Assembly: GCF_039555335.1 (NCBI RefSeq)
Contig: NC_092628.1
Coordinates: 102,384,647-102,448,646, forward strand
DNA from: Amphiura filiformis
Taxonomy: Eukaryota; Echinodermata; Ophiuroidea; Amphilepidida; Amphiuridae
DNA length: 64,000 bases
Direction of reading: 5' to 3'
This document shows positions 10,728-20,889 of the stretch, piece after piece (the first letter of the stretch is position 1; every line of letters starts with the position of its first letter). The position numbers were made by a program, and so were the translations under genes. The notes under the pieces were generated by a model. It was given only the letters and a program-made list of their open reading frames with translations, was not told the DNA's origin and did no database searches.

Positions 10728-11761
10728 TAGGGTAAATTGGGGTAAATGGAACGGTGGGGTAAATGGAACGCTGAGAATACAATTCCCTCAATCAAGAAAA
10801 AATTTGGCAACACCATACCGACTGTTCCATTTACCCCAACGCTATACGTTCTGCTTTCGTTTCATACCCCAAGCGTGGGTTTACTCGGTATTTGAGTAGA
10901 AGAAAATCTCAAATGTTGTCACTGACCCTGAAGTGGTGCTACGGTTCAGTGAACATTACTAATTTAAGGGTATTGATTCCTAAATATTTGAATGTTGTGC
11001 TGAGAGTTGTCTTACAATATTGGCAATATGTTTGTTTTCTACAATAACATAAATGTTTTAAACAATAAAATAGCAGATTTTAATGATGAAATTATGCAAA
11101 TTAATATGCTAATTAGCTAATTAATTAGTTTGGTGTTCCATTTACCCCACAACAGATCCACTTGGGGTAAATGGAACACGGTTGACTGACTTCAAATATA
11201 TATAACATGTTAATATTTTTTTTACTAATTGGTTTAATTATTATGAAATTATATACTACAAATAACTAATTCATGGTAGATTAGGCCTCCTATTGATTTT
11301 TTAAAAATCTGAAAAACATTTTTTTCTGTTATGTACCGAGAGAAAGTGTTTTTTACGTGGTATTTTACCATGTTTATAAAAAACATGAAAACAAAATTAT
11401 TTTTGTTAATCTTTTGTTTAGTCACAAAACATATGTTAAATAAAATATTCTGATGTCTTTTCAATGTAAATATAGCTATGAATGTAGGTTCCTTGCAAGT
11501 AATGCCCCTTGTTCCAATTACCCAACCCACTGTTCCATTTACCCCAATTTGTTGGGGTAACTGGAACACTCATGAATTACCAATGCATGTATTTGGACCG
11601 ATACAAGAAACAAAGCCATAAAATGGGAGTTTATCTGTTAAAACAAGTTGTAAAAACATATTATCTACTTATTGAAACAAACAAAAATCATATATGGATA
11701 CCCTCCTGACCACAGAAAGTGATTTATTGCTTAAGCGTTCCATTTACCCCAATTTACCCTA
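10728..11761. mobile_element. TIR element built from alternating GGGGTAAATGGAAC motifs
   Basis: A 26-bp perfect terminal inverted repeat (beginning TAGGGTAAATTGGGG at 10728) is mirrored at 11736-11761. The 14-mer GGGGTAAATGGAAC occurs exactly at 10739, 10757 and about 11163 on the plus strand and at about 10829, 11133, 11532 and 11737 on the minus strand, with variants near 11512 and 11552. No transposase is present. It is probably a non-autonomous DNA transposon. Confidence 0.75.
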
Positions 11762-12649
11762 TACTTTTTATTTCAAATATAAATTTTTGCCCATGCTTTA
11801 TCATGATGTAAAATTCACCTTTTTTGGTCAAAATTGAACAAAATCACCGAAATAATGCAATTTCCCTCAAATCTTTTGTCAAAATATAAAAAAATATTTC
11901 CGTTTTGATTTACGTATTTATAAGCATGCTAAGTCTATTTTTATAGGTTTTGAACTTTTGAAGTAGTTCTTTGCTAGGGGAGTTTAGATAACATTTATAT
12001 AATTTATTTTTCTTGTTTATACTCGCCAGTAAGCCTTTTGTGATCCATGGAGATATTGGTTCCTTAAGAATTTATGCGTATAGAGACAACAGAGCTAGAG
12101 GGCGTGAAGGTGAGAGAGGCACAGATTTGTCTAAAATTACGGCCTCACAAAAAATAAAAAGCAAAAGATATCCACTCACAAATTTATAGAAAACATAACA
12201 TAGGCCTAAAGGTTTTTTTAATCTCTCCTAAAAATAACTGCCTCGAAAAACAATATAAAGCAAAACAAATCCACTCTCAAAACATATCAAACGTAACAGT
12301 TAATGCGTATAGAGACTATTGAGGTCGTGAAAGTGAGTGAGGCTCAAAATCCGTTCTCCTAAAATGACGGCCTCGCAAAACAATATAACAAAAGAAATCC
12401 ATTCACAAAATAATAGAAAACATAACATAACATAAAACATAACATAGACTATGCCATAGTCGAATTTTATTAAAAATATGTTATTATTAGTCATGATGAA
12501 CCCATTTCGTTGAAATCAAAATTATACTGATGTTTATTAAAATTAAAGTATTCAATAGTAAAATGGTCATAAAGAGTTAAAAATATCAGATGATTAGTGG
12601 CAATAAAAGTAATTGAATGCAACACTATCTTGCATCTTATAGGGAATGT

Positions 12650-13955
12650 TGTATCTATGTATGTATCTATGTATGTATGTATCTATGTATCTATGTATGC
12701 CTATAAAGGCTCCGTCAGTTTCGATCCAAATGTCCCCAAATTCATACGGGAGATCGATGAATATACGGGAACGTGTTTAAACTTTATTTGGTTGAAAACG
12801 GTCAAGAATTGGCTGCAAAAATCTTACTATAAATAGGGGAATGTTGTATCTATGTATGTATCTATGTATAGGCCCTAAGTATTATTTTTCAGGTGACTAA
12901 CTTTGGAATTAAAAGTGCTCAAACCCATTACAGGTGAGCGTAGAAACAAATTCAAAGTATAGACCTCTGGAAAAGGCAACCGTTACTACTAGTTTCACAG
13001 CATACCCTCACTTACTTGAAATCATGACAAATTATCCGTCTGATGATCGGTATACCCAAGGATCGTAAGTGAGGGTATGCTGTGAAACTAGTAGTAACGG
13101 TTGCCTTTTCCAGAGGTCTATACTTTGAATTTGTATGTATCTATGTATGTATGTATCTATGTATCTATGTATGCCTATAAAGGCTCCGTCAGTTTCGATC
13201 CAAATGTCCCCAAATTCATACGGGAGATCGATGAATATACGGGAACGTGTTTAAACTTTATTTGGTTGAAAACGGTCAAGAATTGGCTGCAAAAACAGTG
13301 AAAATATGGGTAAAACGGGTTTTTGTTATGAAAATCGGTTGTCGGCCTACGCGTCACTGCAGCTGGCCGGCAGCGCGTCGGCGCCTCGTGCGTAACGCGC
13401 ACTATGCCAATGGGCGCGTAAACGGCGCAGAGCCACGCGACTGCGAGCCAGAGACCAGTGGACATGATAATACGGAAAGAAGGAAAAATAAAGGACAAAA
13501 AGGTACATATGGACGGGTCACGGGATTATGATAACAGGTGAACACGTCCGCAGACACGCTATATGAGAGGACGTAATAAATACGGGAAAGAGATGTTTGT
13601 TGTATAAACAACATGAAGCGGTACTATAAAGAAAAAGAAAATTAAAATGAGGACAAAAAAGTACGAATAATAGGCCAACGGGTTAAAGTAACTAAATGAA
13701 ACGGGAACGAAACAAAGAAGGAAAGAAACTAATCAGGAAATGTAAGAAAAAAGAAGCTAAAATAATGAGAACAGAGATAAAATCACAAGCTAAGCAGAGG
13801 AAACTAAAAAAGAAAATGTTAGAAGAGACAGATTTAGATAAATAAAAATGTACCTTTTCAATGATTCCACCTGTTCAGTAATTTTTCCTGTTATAGTGAA
13901 CGCTCCCATTTACTCATCTAGCGGGGACCCGCGCGAAGCGCGGGTATCCCGCTAG
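12650..13955 (+). mobile_element. Helitron/Helentron-like non-autonomous element (candidate)
   Basis: The right end is GACCCGCGCGAAGCGCGGGT within a longer palindrome CTAGCGGG...CCCGCTAG (13918-13955), followed by T. A hairpin just before CTAG|T is the Helitron 3' end pattern (hairpin, CTRR, insertion before T). The left part has TATC/TATG microsatellite. A segment of about 160 bp (12660-12822, containing AGGCTCCGTCAGTTTCGATC) is repeated directly at 13135-13295, so two partial copies may be nested. No Rep/helicase is encoded. The left boundary is uncertain. Confidence 0.55.
12948..13132. repeat. Perfect 68-bp inverted repeat with 49-bp loop
   Basis: Arms 12948-13015 and 13065-13132 match exactly in reverse complement by my reading (for example CCTCTGGAAAAGGCAACCGT and its complement). 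It sits between the two direct copies of the Helitron-like segment. Confidence 0.85.
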
Positions 13956-14289
13956 TAATTATAATGGCTCACCTCTCTCCATAAAATGACTGCCTCACAA
14001 AACAATATAAAACAAAAGAAACCCACTCGCATAATGATATAACATTTAAAGGGTATGGAGACTGGCGAGGGCACAATTATTTTACCCACTCCGGCGTCGT
14101 AAAATAATATAAAACAACGGGATCCCACTCACAAAATAATATTAATATATCATTCATTTACTCCATCCAAAAAAGTGACCAAAACAATATAAAGCAAAAG
14201 AAACCCACTCACATGATACATAACATTTTATGCGTATGGAGACTGACGAGGCCTAGGCACAATAATTTTGAGGGCCTCGTAAAACAGCG

Positions 14290-14685
14290 CAGTGATTTAT
14301 AGTGCAGTGATTTATAGTGCGCTACGCACAGGCACAACGCCTATACGTTGATCCACTGAAGCCTCAGCACACTTTTACAGGTTGTCGCTGACCACTACGG
14401 CTCACATCATTCCATAAAACATTTAACAACAATTCGGGGACTTTGCTGCTTCAAGAGCGCACACCCTAGACATTCCACAAATAACCTTCGCAACCAGGAT
14501 CAGCTCCCCGAGTTTCGTACGGGTTACAACGAGACAATTAGCAGTAAGTTCCTTGTCCAGGGGAATTTCAAACTAACTCAATTTTTTCACGAGAGTGTAT
14601 GCACCACCAGGGTTCGAACCCGCAACCTCTCGCACCGCAGTCGAACGCCTTATCGATTGAGCTAACTTGTTTGAATATAAAACAA
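14290..14685 (-). repeat. tRNA-derived SINE-like element inside the satellite array
   Basis: The minus strand from 14680 reads TTAGCTCAATCGATAAGGCG (A-box region) then, about 30 bases on, GCGGGTTCGAACCC (B box), as in a tRNA. A non-tRNA body follows to about 14290. A true tRNA gene is unlikely: the acceptor stem does not pair and the SINE-like body follows. Family not named. Confidence 0.65.
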
Positions 14686-14889
14686 AGGGATTCCACTCAC
14701 AAAATAAAGTTAAAATATCATTTTTACTCTATTCAAACAATTGACCGCCTCGCAAAACAATACAAAACAAGAAATCCACTCACAAAATAATCATACATAA
14801 CATATTAATTATTATGTGTATGGAGACTACTAAGGGTGGTAATGTGTGGAGGCACAAAATCCTCACACAAAAATACAGCCTAAATCGTA

Positions 14890-15540
14890 TACGAGCCATA
14901 GCTGTCATCATTGGGGATGATCAGATGATGGTGGATGCGATATCGCTATTTTGACGTCGCCATTGGATTAACACATAATCATGAAATCTTCACAAACAAT
15001 TCTAAATTTGTTATGTGGTGTCAAAGCAAAATTATCTTACTCTAAAACCGTTGGGGTTCTGCAAAGTACCCCACTGCAAGTATGTTAATTGTCCATTTAT
15101 AATCGCTAACCGTGTATTTTGAATGGGGCTGTCAGCCCTGTATCTTCGCCAGCCTCGTACGTCCGTGTTGCGTGTCCTATGCCGCCTGGGGATGATAAAA
15201 AAAAAATTGGGGATGCAATTTGGACCACTTATTACGATAAGGCGACGAAAAAAAGACTACGAGTTCTATTATGTAAGCTCGGCAACTACGACTTTTGGTA
15301 GAATTAATTACAGATACAGGTAAGTACTGCGTTAGTTTCATGGGGTAAAGTCACGTGTTTATGTTTCATAAGGCTAGAGAAAACCTGAATCGTATAACTG
15401 CTTCCATGGAATAAGATCACCATATCCAATGTTGTATCCGGGAGGGGTGAGGGGTTGCTCGAAATCCAGGGACAAAATGAACCAACAGATGTGATGAACA
15501 TATTGTATAGATCAAATTGATGTTTTATATTAGTGCTCTT
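14890..15540. other. No recognisable gene
   Basis: Short overlapping frames at 15119-15323 show no family signature. The sequence is adjacent to a LINE relic and may be its degenerate 5' part; I cannot support this from motifs. Confidence 0.4.
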
Positions 15541-15544
15541 CTGC

Positions 15545-16520
15545 TGTTACATGGACTTCGAAAACGCCTTTGATTTTGTGTGGCAGGAGGGCCTGTGGAA
15601 GGCACTTGGATTCATCGGATAATTCCCCAACAAAATCATGAAGCACTCCACCGGAAATCAGAAAGCGCTGTAAGAGTTAGTGGAGAGTTAACGGAATGGT
15701 TTACTTCTGGAGTTGGAGTGCGACAAGGGTGCATGATCTCACCTCAGCTATTTAATATCCTTCTTGAGCTGGTTATATGCACTTCACGACACAAATATAG
15801 GATTAAACATTTAGGGGCAGCATCAATAACCTACGCTTCGCGGATGACATGGCACTTGTAGCTGGGAGTGTAAAAGACCTACAAACTCTGGTTAACCTTG
15901 TGTCTGAAAGAAGTACAACACTGGGACTAAAAATCAACATAGGAAAAACTGATCACCAAAAGGAACACAAAAATAAATATAAATATCAATGGAACACCAT
16001 TATCCCAAGTTGAGGAGTTTACATACCTAGGAGGGAAGATCTGTCAATCTGGATCCTGCACAAAGGACGTAAAACTCCGTAAGATATGGAGCGCTAAAGA
16101 TACTATTGTATGGAGCGAAACTTGAACATTAAAGAAGGAAGATGAAAACAGACTTTCAACATGTGAAATGATGCACTGCCTTTGCAAAATAATGGGAGTG
16201 TCACGTCTCGACAGGATCCAAAACACCACCATCCGCAAAACCCTCGACATGGAATTTAATACCATTCTGGACAAAATCTCAACAAAAAGACGCAGGTACT
16301 TCGGCCATATAGGCCTACAGAGAATGCCACCATCACGTTTTCCTAAATTAGCATTTTTAGGCACATATCCATGGCAAGCACCCAAGAGGGAAACCATCAA
16401 AGAGTGACTGTAATAAAGTAAACATCAGCTCTTTATATAGTCAGAGAGAAAGTGGTATGACATCATGAAGCAGAAGGCACTACTCAACCCCAAGTTGGAG
16501 TGAACGCCATAGGGCAAGGT
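15545..16520 (+). mobile_element. LINE reverse transcriptase relic with frameshifts
   Basis: Across shifting frames the plus strand shows MDFENAFDFVWQEGLWKALG (RT motif with catalytic D), VSGELTEWFTSGVGVRQGCM then ISPQLFN, and about 15830 LRFADDMALVAG with the FADD catalytic box. Further on is the C-terminal segment DRIQNTTIRKTLD then KRRRYFGHIGLQRM. This is the RT-thumb-connection order of endonuclease-reverse transcriptase LINEs. In-frame stops and shifts make it dead. Confidence 0.85.
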
Positions 16521-18070
16521 AGGGCAAGATAATTATTTGGGAGGTTGTGTTAAACACCGTGATCGCATGACCATCTACATTTTCAAAATCACTCTGCTAT
16601 GACGGAGCGAGGTTGCTTATTCAACCGTATTGAAAAGTTGCACGTACGAAATGAAGACACAGACAGTTTAGAAAATGGACAAAATTTGTCCGTTTTGAAC
16701 GTACGAAGGAAAGTTAAAATATTAGGTTTAAAAGATCCATTATGTTTGTATAATGAAGCAACAGTGATGTGTGAAAAATTGACTTCATTCATACATACAG
16801 ATTGTCTATTGAAATGTGTTTCAAAATGTTGAGATCGGCCGTATGAAAAAAAAAGATTGCGGTTTGCATCTCTGATACAAACTTCCACGGAGGACGATGG
16901 AATTTTGTACTACGTCACGCGGTTCATGCAATATGACTAATTTTTCCCAACTTAAAGTATCATTTTGAAATTAAAGTCATGATATAAGTATGTAGTGGTC
17001 CTTAGACCACTTTAGTACCGAAATATTTTTGCAACCATAATATTCGGGAAGCAATGAAAAATGTAAGTGGCTTGTTAGTCCCGTTTTAAAATTTGTCTGA
17101 AAAAAAAAGTATATAAAGACCACTAAATATCTTGTTTGCCGCCCTCATTTGTCCAGCACAAACCATTTGTTTTGGCCCCGGCCGTTTCGTGCACTTACCT
17201 TTAGTAAGAAGGAACACCGTCCAAATTGAAACCGAGACTAGCGTTATGTACGCACGTGTGAACGCCGTATAATCGCAGCGTATGGTGTATGGAACATCGC
17301 AGTGTCTCAACTAAACATATCACAGAAAGTAATCACCTCCCTTTAGGCGACGAAAAAAGAAAACCGACCGACCCAGATTTTGGACAAATTGGGAAAAAAA
17401 GTTCCTGTACAAATGAATACCGACCAAAATTTCGACAATTTCAGGAACAAATTTGTTTGTATTTTCTCAAATTGCAAATAGTTACAGATTTTGGTCATTT
17501 ATTTAGGTGATTTAAAAAAACCCAAAAAGAAACAAAAACAAAAAAACAAACCGTCGCCTTATTACGAGACAACAAACTCAATATCAATACATCCAATTCA
17601 AAAACTGAAATAGCAAAAAGAAATCCATTTAAGTTGTGCACATTTTGACAGCTCATTTGTCTGGACAGCTTAAAATTTTCAGCCATGGTGACTCCTTGAA
17701 TGAAAAAAGATAAAGAATCAAAAGTTTAAAACGATACTCAAATCAGTTTACCAAGACATTCTCTACATGACTGGTCCCGTGGTGACCAATGTCGAACAGG
17801 TACTCAGGCAATAAAAGCAACATTTCACTGGGTTTAGTGCAACTTTTAAATATGCATCTTTTTCATTCAAATGGTCATGACATGGCAACACATTAGGTTA
17901 TCAAGACAAACGAGGCATCAAAATTTGCAAAACAAACTTGGGCTTCTTTTTTGTTACTTCAGTTTTAAAATTGAAAGGATAGATTTTGAGTTATCTCATA
18001 TTGAAGGAGTACGGGTAATTATTTTTTGTGATGCTTCTATATAAAGTTTTGTTGATCCGACAAAGATTTT
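16521..18070. other. No supportable gene; dispersed repeat at the right end
   Basis: Several short frames have no family features. The portion 17900-18050 (CATCAAAATTTGCAAAACAA) repeats 10540-10690 with changes, so it is an interspersed repeat or an old local duplication. Confidence 0.45.
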
Positions 18071-18660
18071 GTGAAACTACGTCACATGTATACTTCTATT
18101 GTCCAGTCAAATGAACTTGAGATTCTTTGTGTAACCATCGACAGCAAGCTGACCTTCGTGGTTAAAGCCTCTTTCAGCGATATCAACTAGAACTGGACAA
18201 AAGCTTAGGACACCGAGGAAGGTCGCTAACAAACTGGATGCTGAGGACTGAGACTGAGCTGTTTACAAATCACAAGTGCGTTGTATAATGGAATACTTGT
18301 CTCTGAGCTGGTTGAACGCTTCTCCAACAAACCTAGGCCAGCTTGACAATATCCAAAAGAAGGCACTAAAAGTCATTAGAGTTGGCACAGCTACAGCTCT
18401 CTCAAGATTCAACATCACCAGCCTGCTTCACAGATTACAGGTAGAAGCAGCTACAGTCCTGTATACAATGCAGATCAGCCACTGTCAGCCGATTTGTCAG
18501 TCTTCTTGTCTTGCTTCCCCACCAACACGCTCTTTTGTATCGATTCCAGACCATGTCAGTTGCTAAAACTCGATGTCTGGATAGAAGCTTCATTCATACT
18601 GCTATTCCCTTATGAAATAATCTTCCAGACTCCATTGTTGGCAACATTATGGAAATGTCT
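18070..18660 (+). mobile_element. LINE C-terminal fragment, heavily decayed
   Basis: Frames joined by shifts read LGVTIDSKLTF-like, WLNASPTNLGQLDNIQKKAL then KVIRV, and LLHRLQVEAATVLYTMQ. These match the C-terminal layout of Jockey/CR1-like RT (DNIQKKALKVI). Multiple stops show it is a relic. It abuts the TIR element at 18660. Confidence 0.75.
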
Positions 18661-18839
18661 ATGGAAGGCTCAATGTGCAATAATTCGGAAATCCAAATTT
18701 TTGTCGATAAACGTGGCTTTTCAATCGAAAGACGTAGTTTTTCAATATAAGTTTCAATCTAAGTTTGTCACTTCCGTAAACAGATGCATCAGTAGGGTTG
18801 TAGATCATAATATTTCTCATTGTGTGTGACAAACCCAGA

Positions 18840-19019
18840 AATATTATTACTCACGGCTTGAGGTTTCGCCATCGAGGCTGATGGCCTGATCGCAAGTGAC
18901 TGTTGTGATCTGGTCCACTGCATTTCCCGCGGAGCGCGGAGGTTGGATGCACTCTCACTCCTAGAGTTGAAGGTTGTTTTAAGCAGTGGATCATATACGT
19001 GATTGAGAGAATAAGCCCC
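18840..19019 (-). mobile_element. Inverted 3' tail of a Penelope-like element
   Basis: The minus strand from 19019 reads GAYSLNHVYDPLLKTTFNSR, the segment that normally follows GAYSLN in Penelope-like proteins. The preceding plus-strand fragment lacks exactly this tail. Nineteen bases (complement of GGGGCTTATTCTCTCAATC) are shared: 19001-19019 inverted, and 19417-19435 direct. Confidence 0.75.
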
Positions 19020-19436
19020 GCCGATTCGTCCAACCAATACTCTGAAAAACATTCTGGTTCACCCAAAGAACAAGAAAGGCATCATGGAAACCAGTGATGC
19101 GATCTATGATATCCCCTGCAAAGGCAGTGATAAATCGTATATCAGCGAAACTGGAAGACCCTTTGGTGTCCGGATAAAGGAACATCAGAAAGACACAGAA
19201 ACTCTCAAAGACACTAAATTCACCAGATCCAACAGAAAGGCTTCCACGTCAGAACAACACAAATCTGCAATCACAGACCATATCGCGCAGGAGAATCACG
19301 TCATCAACTGGGAAGGGGCAAGCATTCTGGACAAAGACTCTAACGTCGCATCTCGTAGAATTAGAGAGGCGATACAAATACGCGGAAAAGGAGCTAAAAC
19401 AATCAACTGCGACAACGGGGCTTATTCTCTCAATCG
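19019..19436 (+). mobile_element. Penelope-like element C-terminal GIY-YIG endonuclease fragment
   Basis: The plus-strand frame reads RPTNTLKNILVHPKNKKGIM, then IYDIPCKGSDKSYISETGRP, FGVRIKEHQKD, and later SAITDHIAQENHVINW and SRRIREAIQIRGKGAKTINC. This is the C-terminal region of Penelope-like retroelements: KPxNTL linker, CxxC-like DIPC, YIxETGR endonuclease core, RRIREAIxI helix. The G of YIGET is S here. The frame ends NGAYSLN and then runs into TIR-element sequence, so the true C-terminus is missing. Confidence 0.85.
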
Positions 19437-19933
19437 ATCGAAAATTAAAGTTTTTCAATTTCTCAGTGATAAACTTAAGTTTTTAAATGTTATTGTAATT
19501 TTGGTTTATCAGATCGAAAAACTAGGTTTAGCGATACAAATTAAAAAACCTTGGATTTTTGATTGAAAAACTTGGATAATCCATTGTTTTCGCAATGTCT
19601 AGTAATTCGTCAAACCAAGTTTTTTAATCTGATAAACTTAGGTTTTCAATTGAAAAACCTGGTTTATCGGCGAAAAGCTTGGATTTTCGAATGATTGGAT
19701 ATTGAGCCTTCCATACGTGTCTCTATGTTCCGTACGATTCACAAACATTCTGACATGTAACTATATTAGAGAATAATACGGTAAAATCCATATTGACGGA
19801 TGTTAAGATTTCACAAAAATTTTGAAATCCATTTAGTGACGGCTAACTTTGGCAATCGATTACTTTTCTGATGAGATGTACGATTTTATAACATTTTAAC
19901 GTTTTGAAAAAAACCTTTCAAATGTCTAAATTA

Positions 19934-20595
19934 AGATTTGATTTAAATCTGGTCAACCAGACATACCTATTTTTGACGGCACTTCCGGTATTGATGAATA
20001 CCAAAGGACAACACCAAAACAGCTGCCACGAGCCCGAATCAGACGGGGAAAACTACAAGCATCACTGTCCCATACCACGGTGACTTGTCTGAGAAACTCA
20101 AAAAAATTTATCGCGACCAGGGATCACCACTCATTTTAAACCTACAAACACGATCCGCCAGTCCTTAGTGCATCCCAAGGACAAACAGCCTAAGGGTAGG
20201 ATCAGTGGAGTGGTCTACGGGGTACGCTGTTCGGAGGAACAAGCCTGTCAGGACTCCTACATAGGAGAAACCGCCCAACCTCTTCACAACCGCATGCTAC
20301 AACACCGCAGAGCCAGTATTCTAGACCGTGAGCAGCGTTGGTTTGAGCGGGGTGTGAAAGAGGCTATCTGGGTGAGAGCGGAGCAACCATCTTTCAACCG
20401 TGGAGGAGGCGTCCGGGCCAAGCTGTCACACGGCTGGGACCGAATCATAAAGGACATTCCTCGTCGATTGTCATCAATACCGGAAGTGCCCGGTACTCAA
20501 GGTCATTTGCATCACAACCCAGCTGAAGACTGAAGGTTTCAGTCGCAACGTCGGTATGTTAGGTATGTCTGGTTGACCAGATTTAAATCAAATCT
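19934..20595 (+). mobile_element. Second Penelope-like fragment between 35-bp perfect inverted repeats
   Basis: Arms 19934-19968 and 20561-20595 are exact complements (beginning AGATTTGATTTAAATCTGGT). Between them the plus strand encodes VPYHGDLSEKLKKIYRDQGS, then after a one-base shift a TNTIRQSLVHPKDK linker, RISGVVYGVRCSEEQ, SYIGETAQPLHNRMLQHRRA (intact YIGET), and WFERGVKEAIWVRAEQPSFN, ending AED and stop at 20530-20532. It is a 5'-truncated C-terminal module; no reverse transcriptase is visible. Confidence 0.85.
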
Positions 20596-20864
20596 TCAAC
20601 ATACCCAGATGAATGAGAGTCTACACAGTTTGTTTCAAATGTCTACTTTTAATAGACACATGAATTACTGAACATTAACATTAATCGCAAATTTATAATC
20701 TATGCGATGCCCAATACAATTCCCCTACTCAACGTTTTCCCGATGTCCATTTCTTGATAAATTTGCGATCGACATCCGTCACTATGTAAAACACCCGGGT
20801 GTAATGCACCAGATATTGATTACTTTCACCATAAGATAATTCCTAATTAAACATTATCCACGTT

Positions 20865-20889
20865 TTTCTCCAGGTACATCATCTTCACC
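20865..20889 (+). promoter_or_regulatory. Possible 3' splice acceptor in the GPCR 5' UTR
   Basis: A pyrimidine-rich run ending TTTTTCTCCAG stands 16 bases before the GPCR ATG (20890), suggesting that an upstream untranslated exon splices here. It could also be fortuitous. Confidence 0.4.

Larger units (their letters stand above)
12070..14890. repeat. Degenerate satellite-like array, interrupted
   Basis: A unit of roughly 110-140 bp recurs near 12070, 12300, 13960, 14050, 14170, 14690 and 14815. Conserved segments are ATGCGTATRGAGAC, GCACAAAAT, ACNGCCTCGCAAAACAATAT and AAAGAAATCCACTCACAAAA. The array is interrupted by the Helitron-like element (about 12650-13955) and by a SINE (about 14290-14680). 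Confidence 0.7.
18660..19715. mobile_element. TIR element carrying a Penelope-like GIY-YIG fragment
   Basis: The ends are TATGGAAGGCTCAAT (18660-18674) and its exact complement (19701-19715). Similarity continues inward for about 100 bp on each side (AAATCCAA...GATAAACG, TTTTTCAATTGAAAA, AGTTTATCAGAT). Subterminal blocks are strings of short imperfect palindromes around TTTATC and GAAAAACT. TA flanks both ends. Inside is a rearranged Penelope-like element fragment (18840-19436). Confidence 0.65.

Noticed and set aside
13101..13301. Small protein with VSMYVCIYVSMYAYKG, present twice (also 12597-12836)
   Set aside because: The N-terminal part translates a TATC/TATG microsatellite and both copies belong to the Helitron-like repeat.
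14600..14680. tRNA gene
   Set aside because: A- and B-box-like segments are present but the acceptor stem does not pair and a SINE body follows; read as a tRNA-derived SINE.
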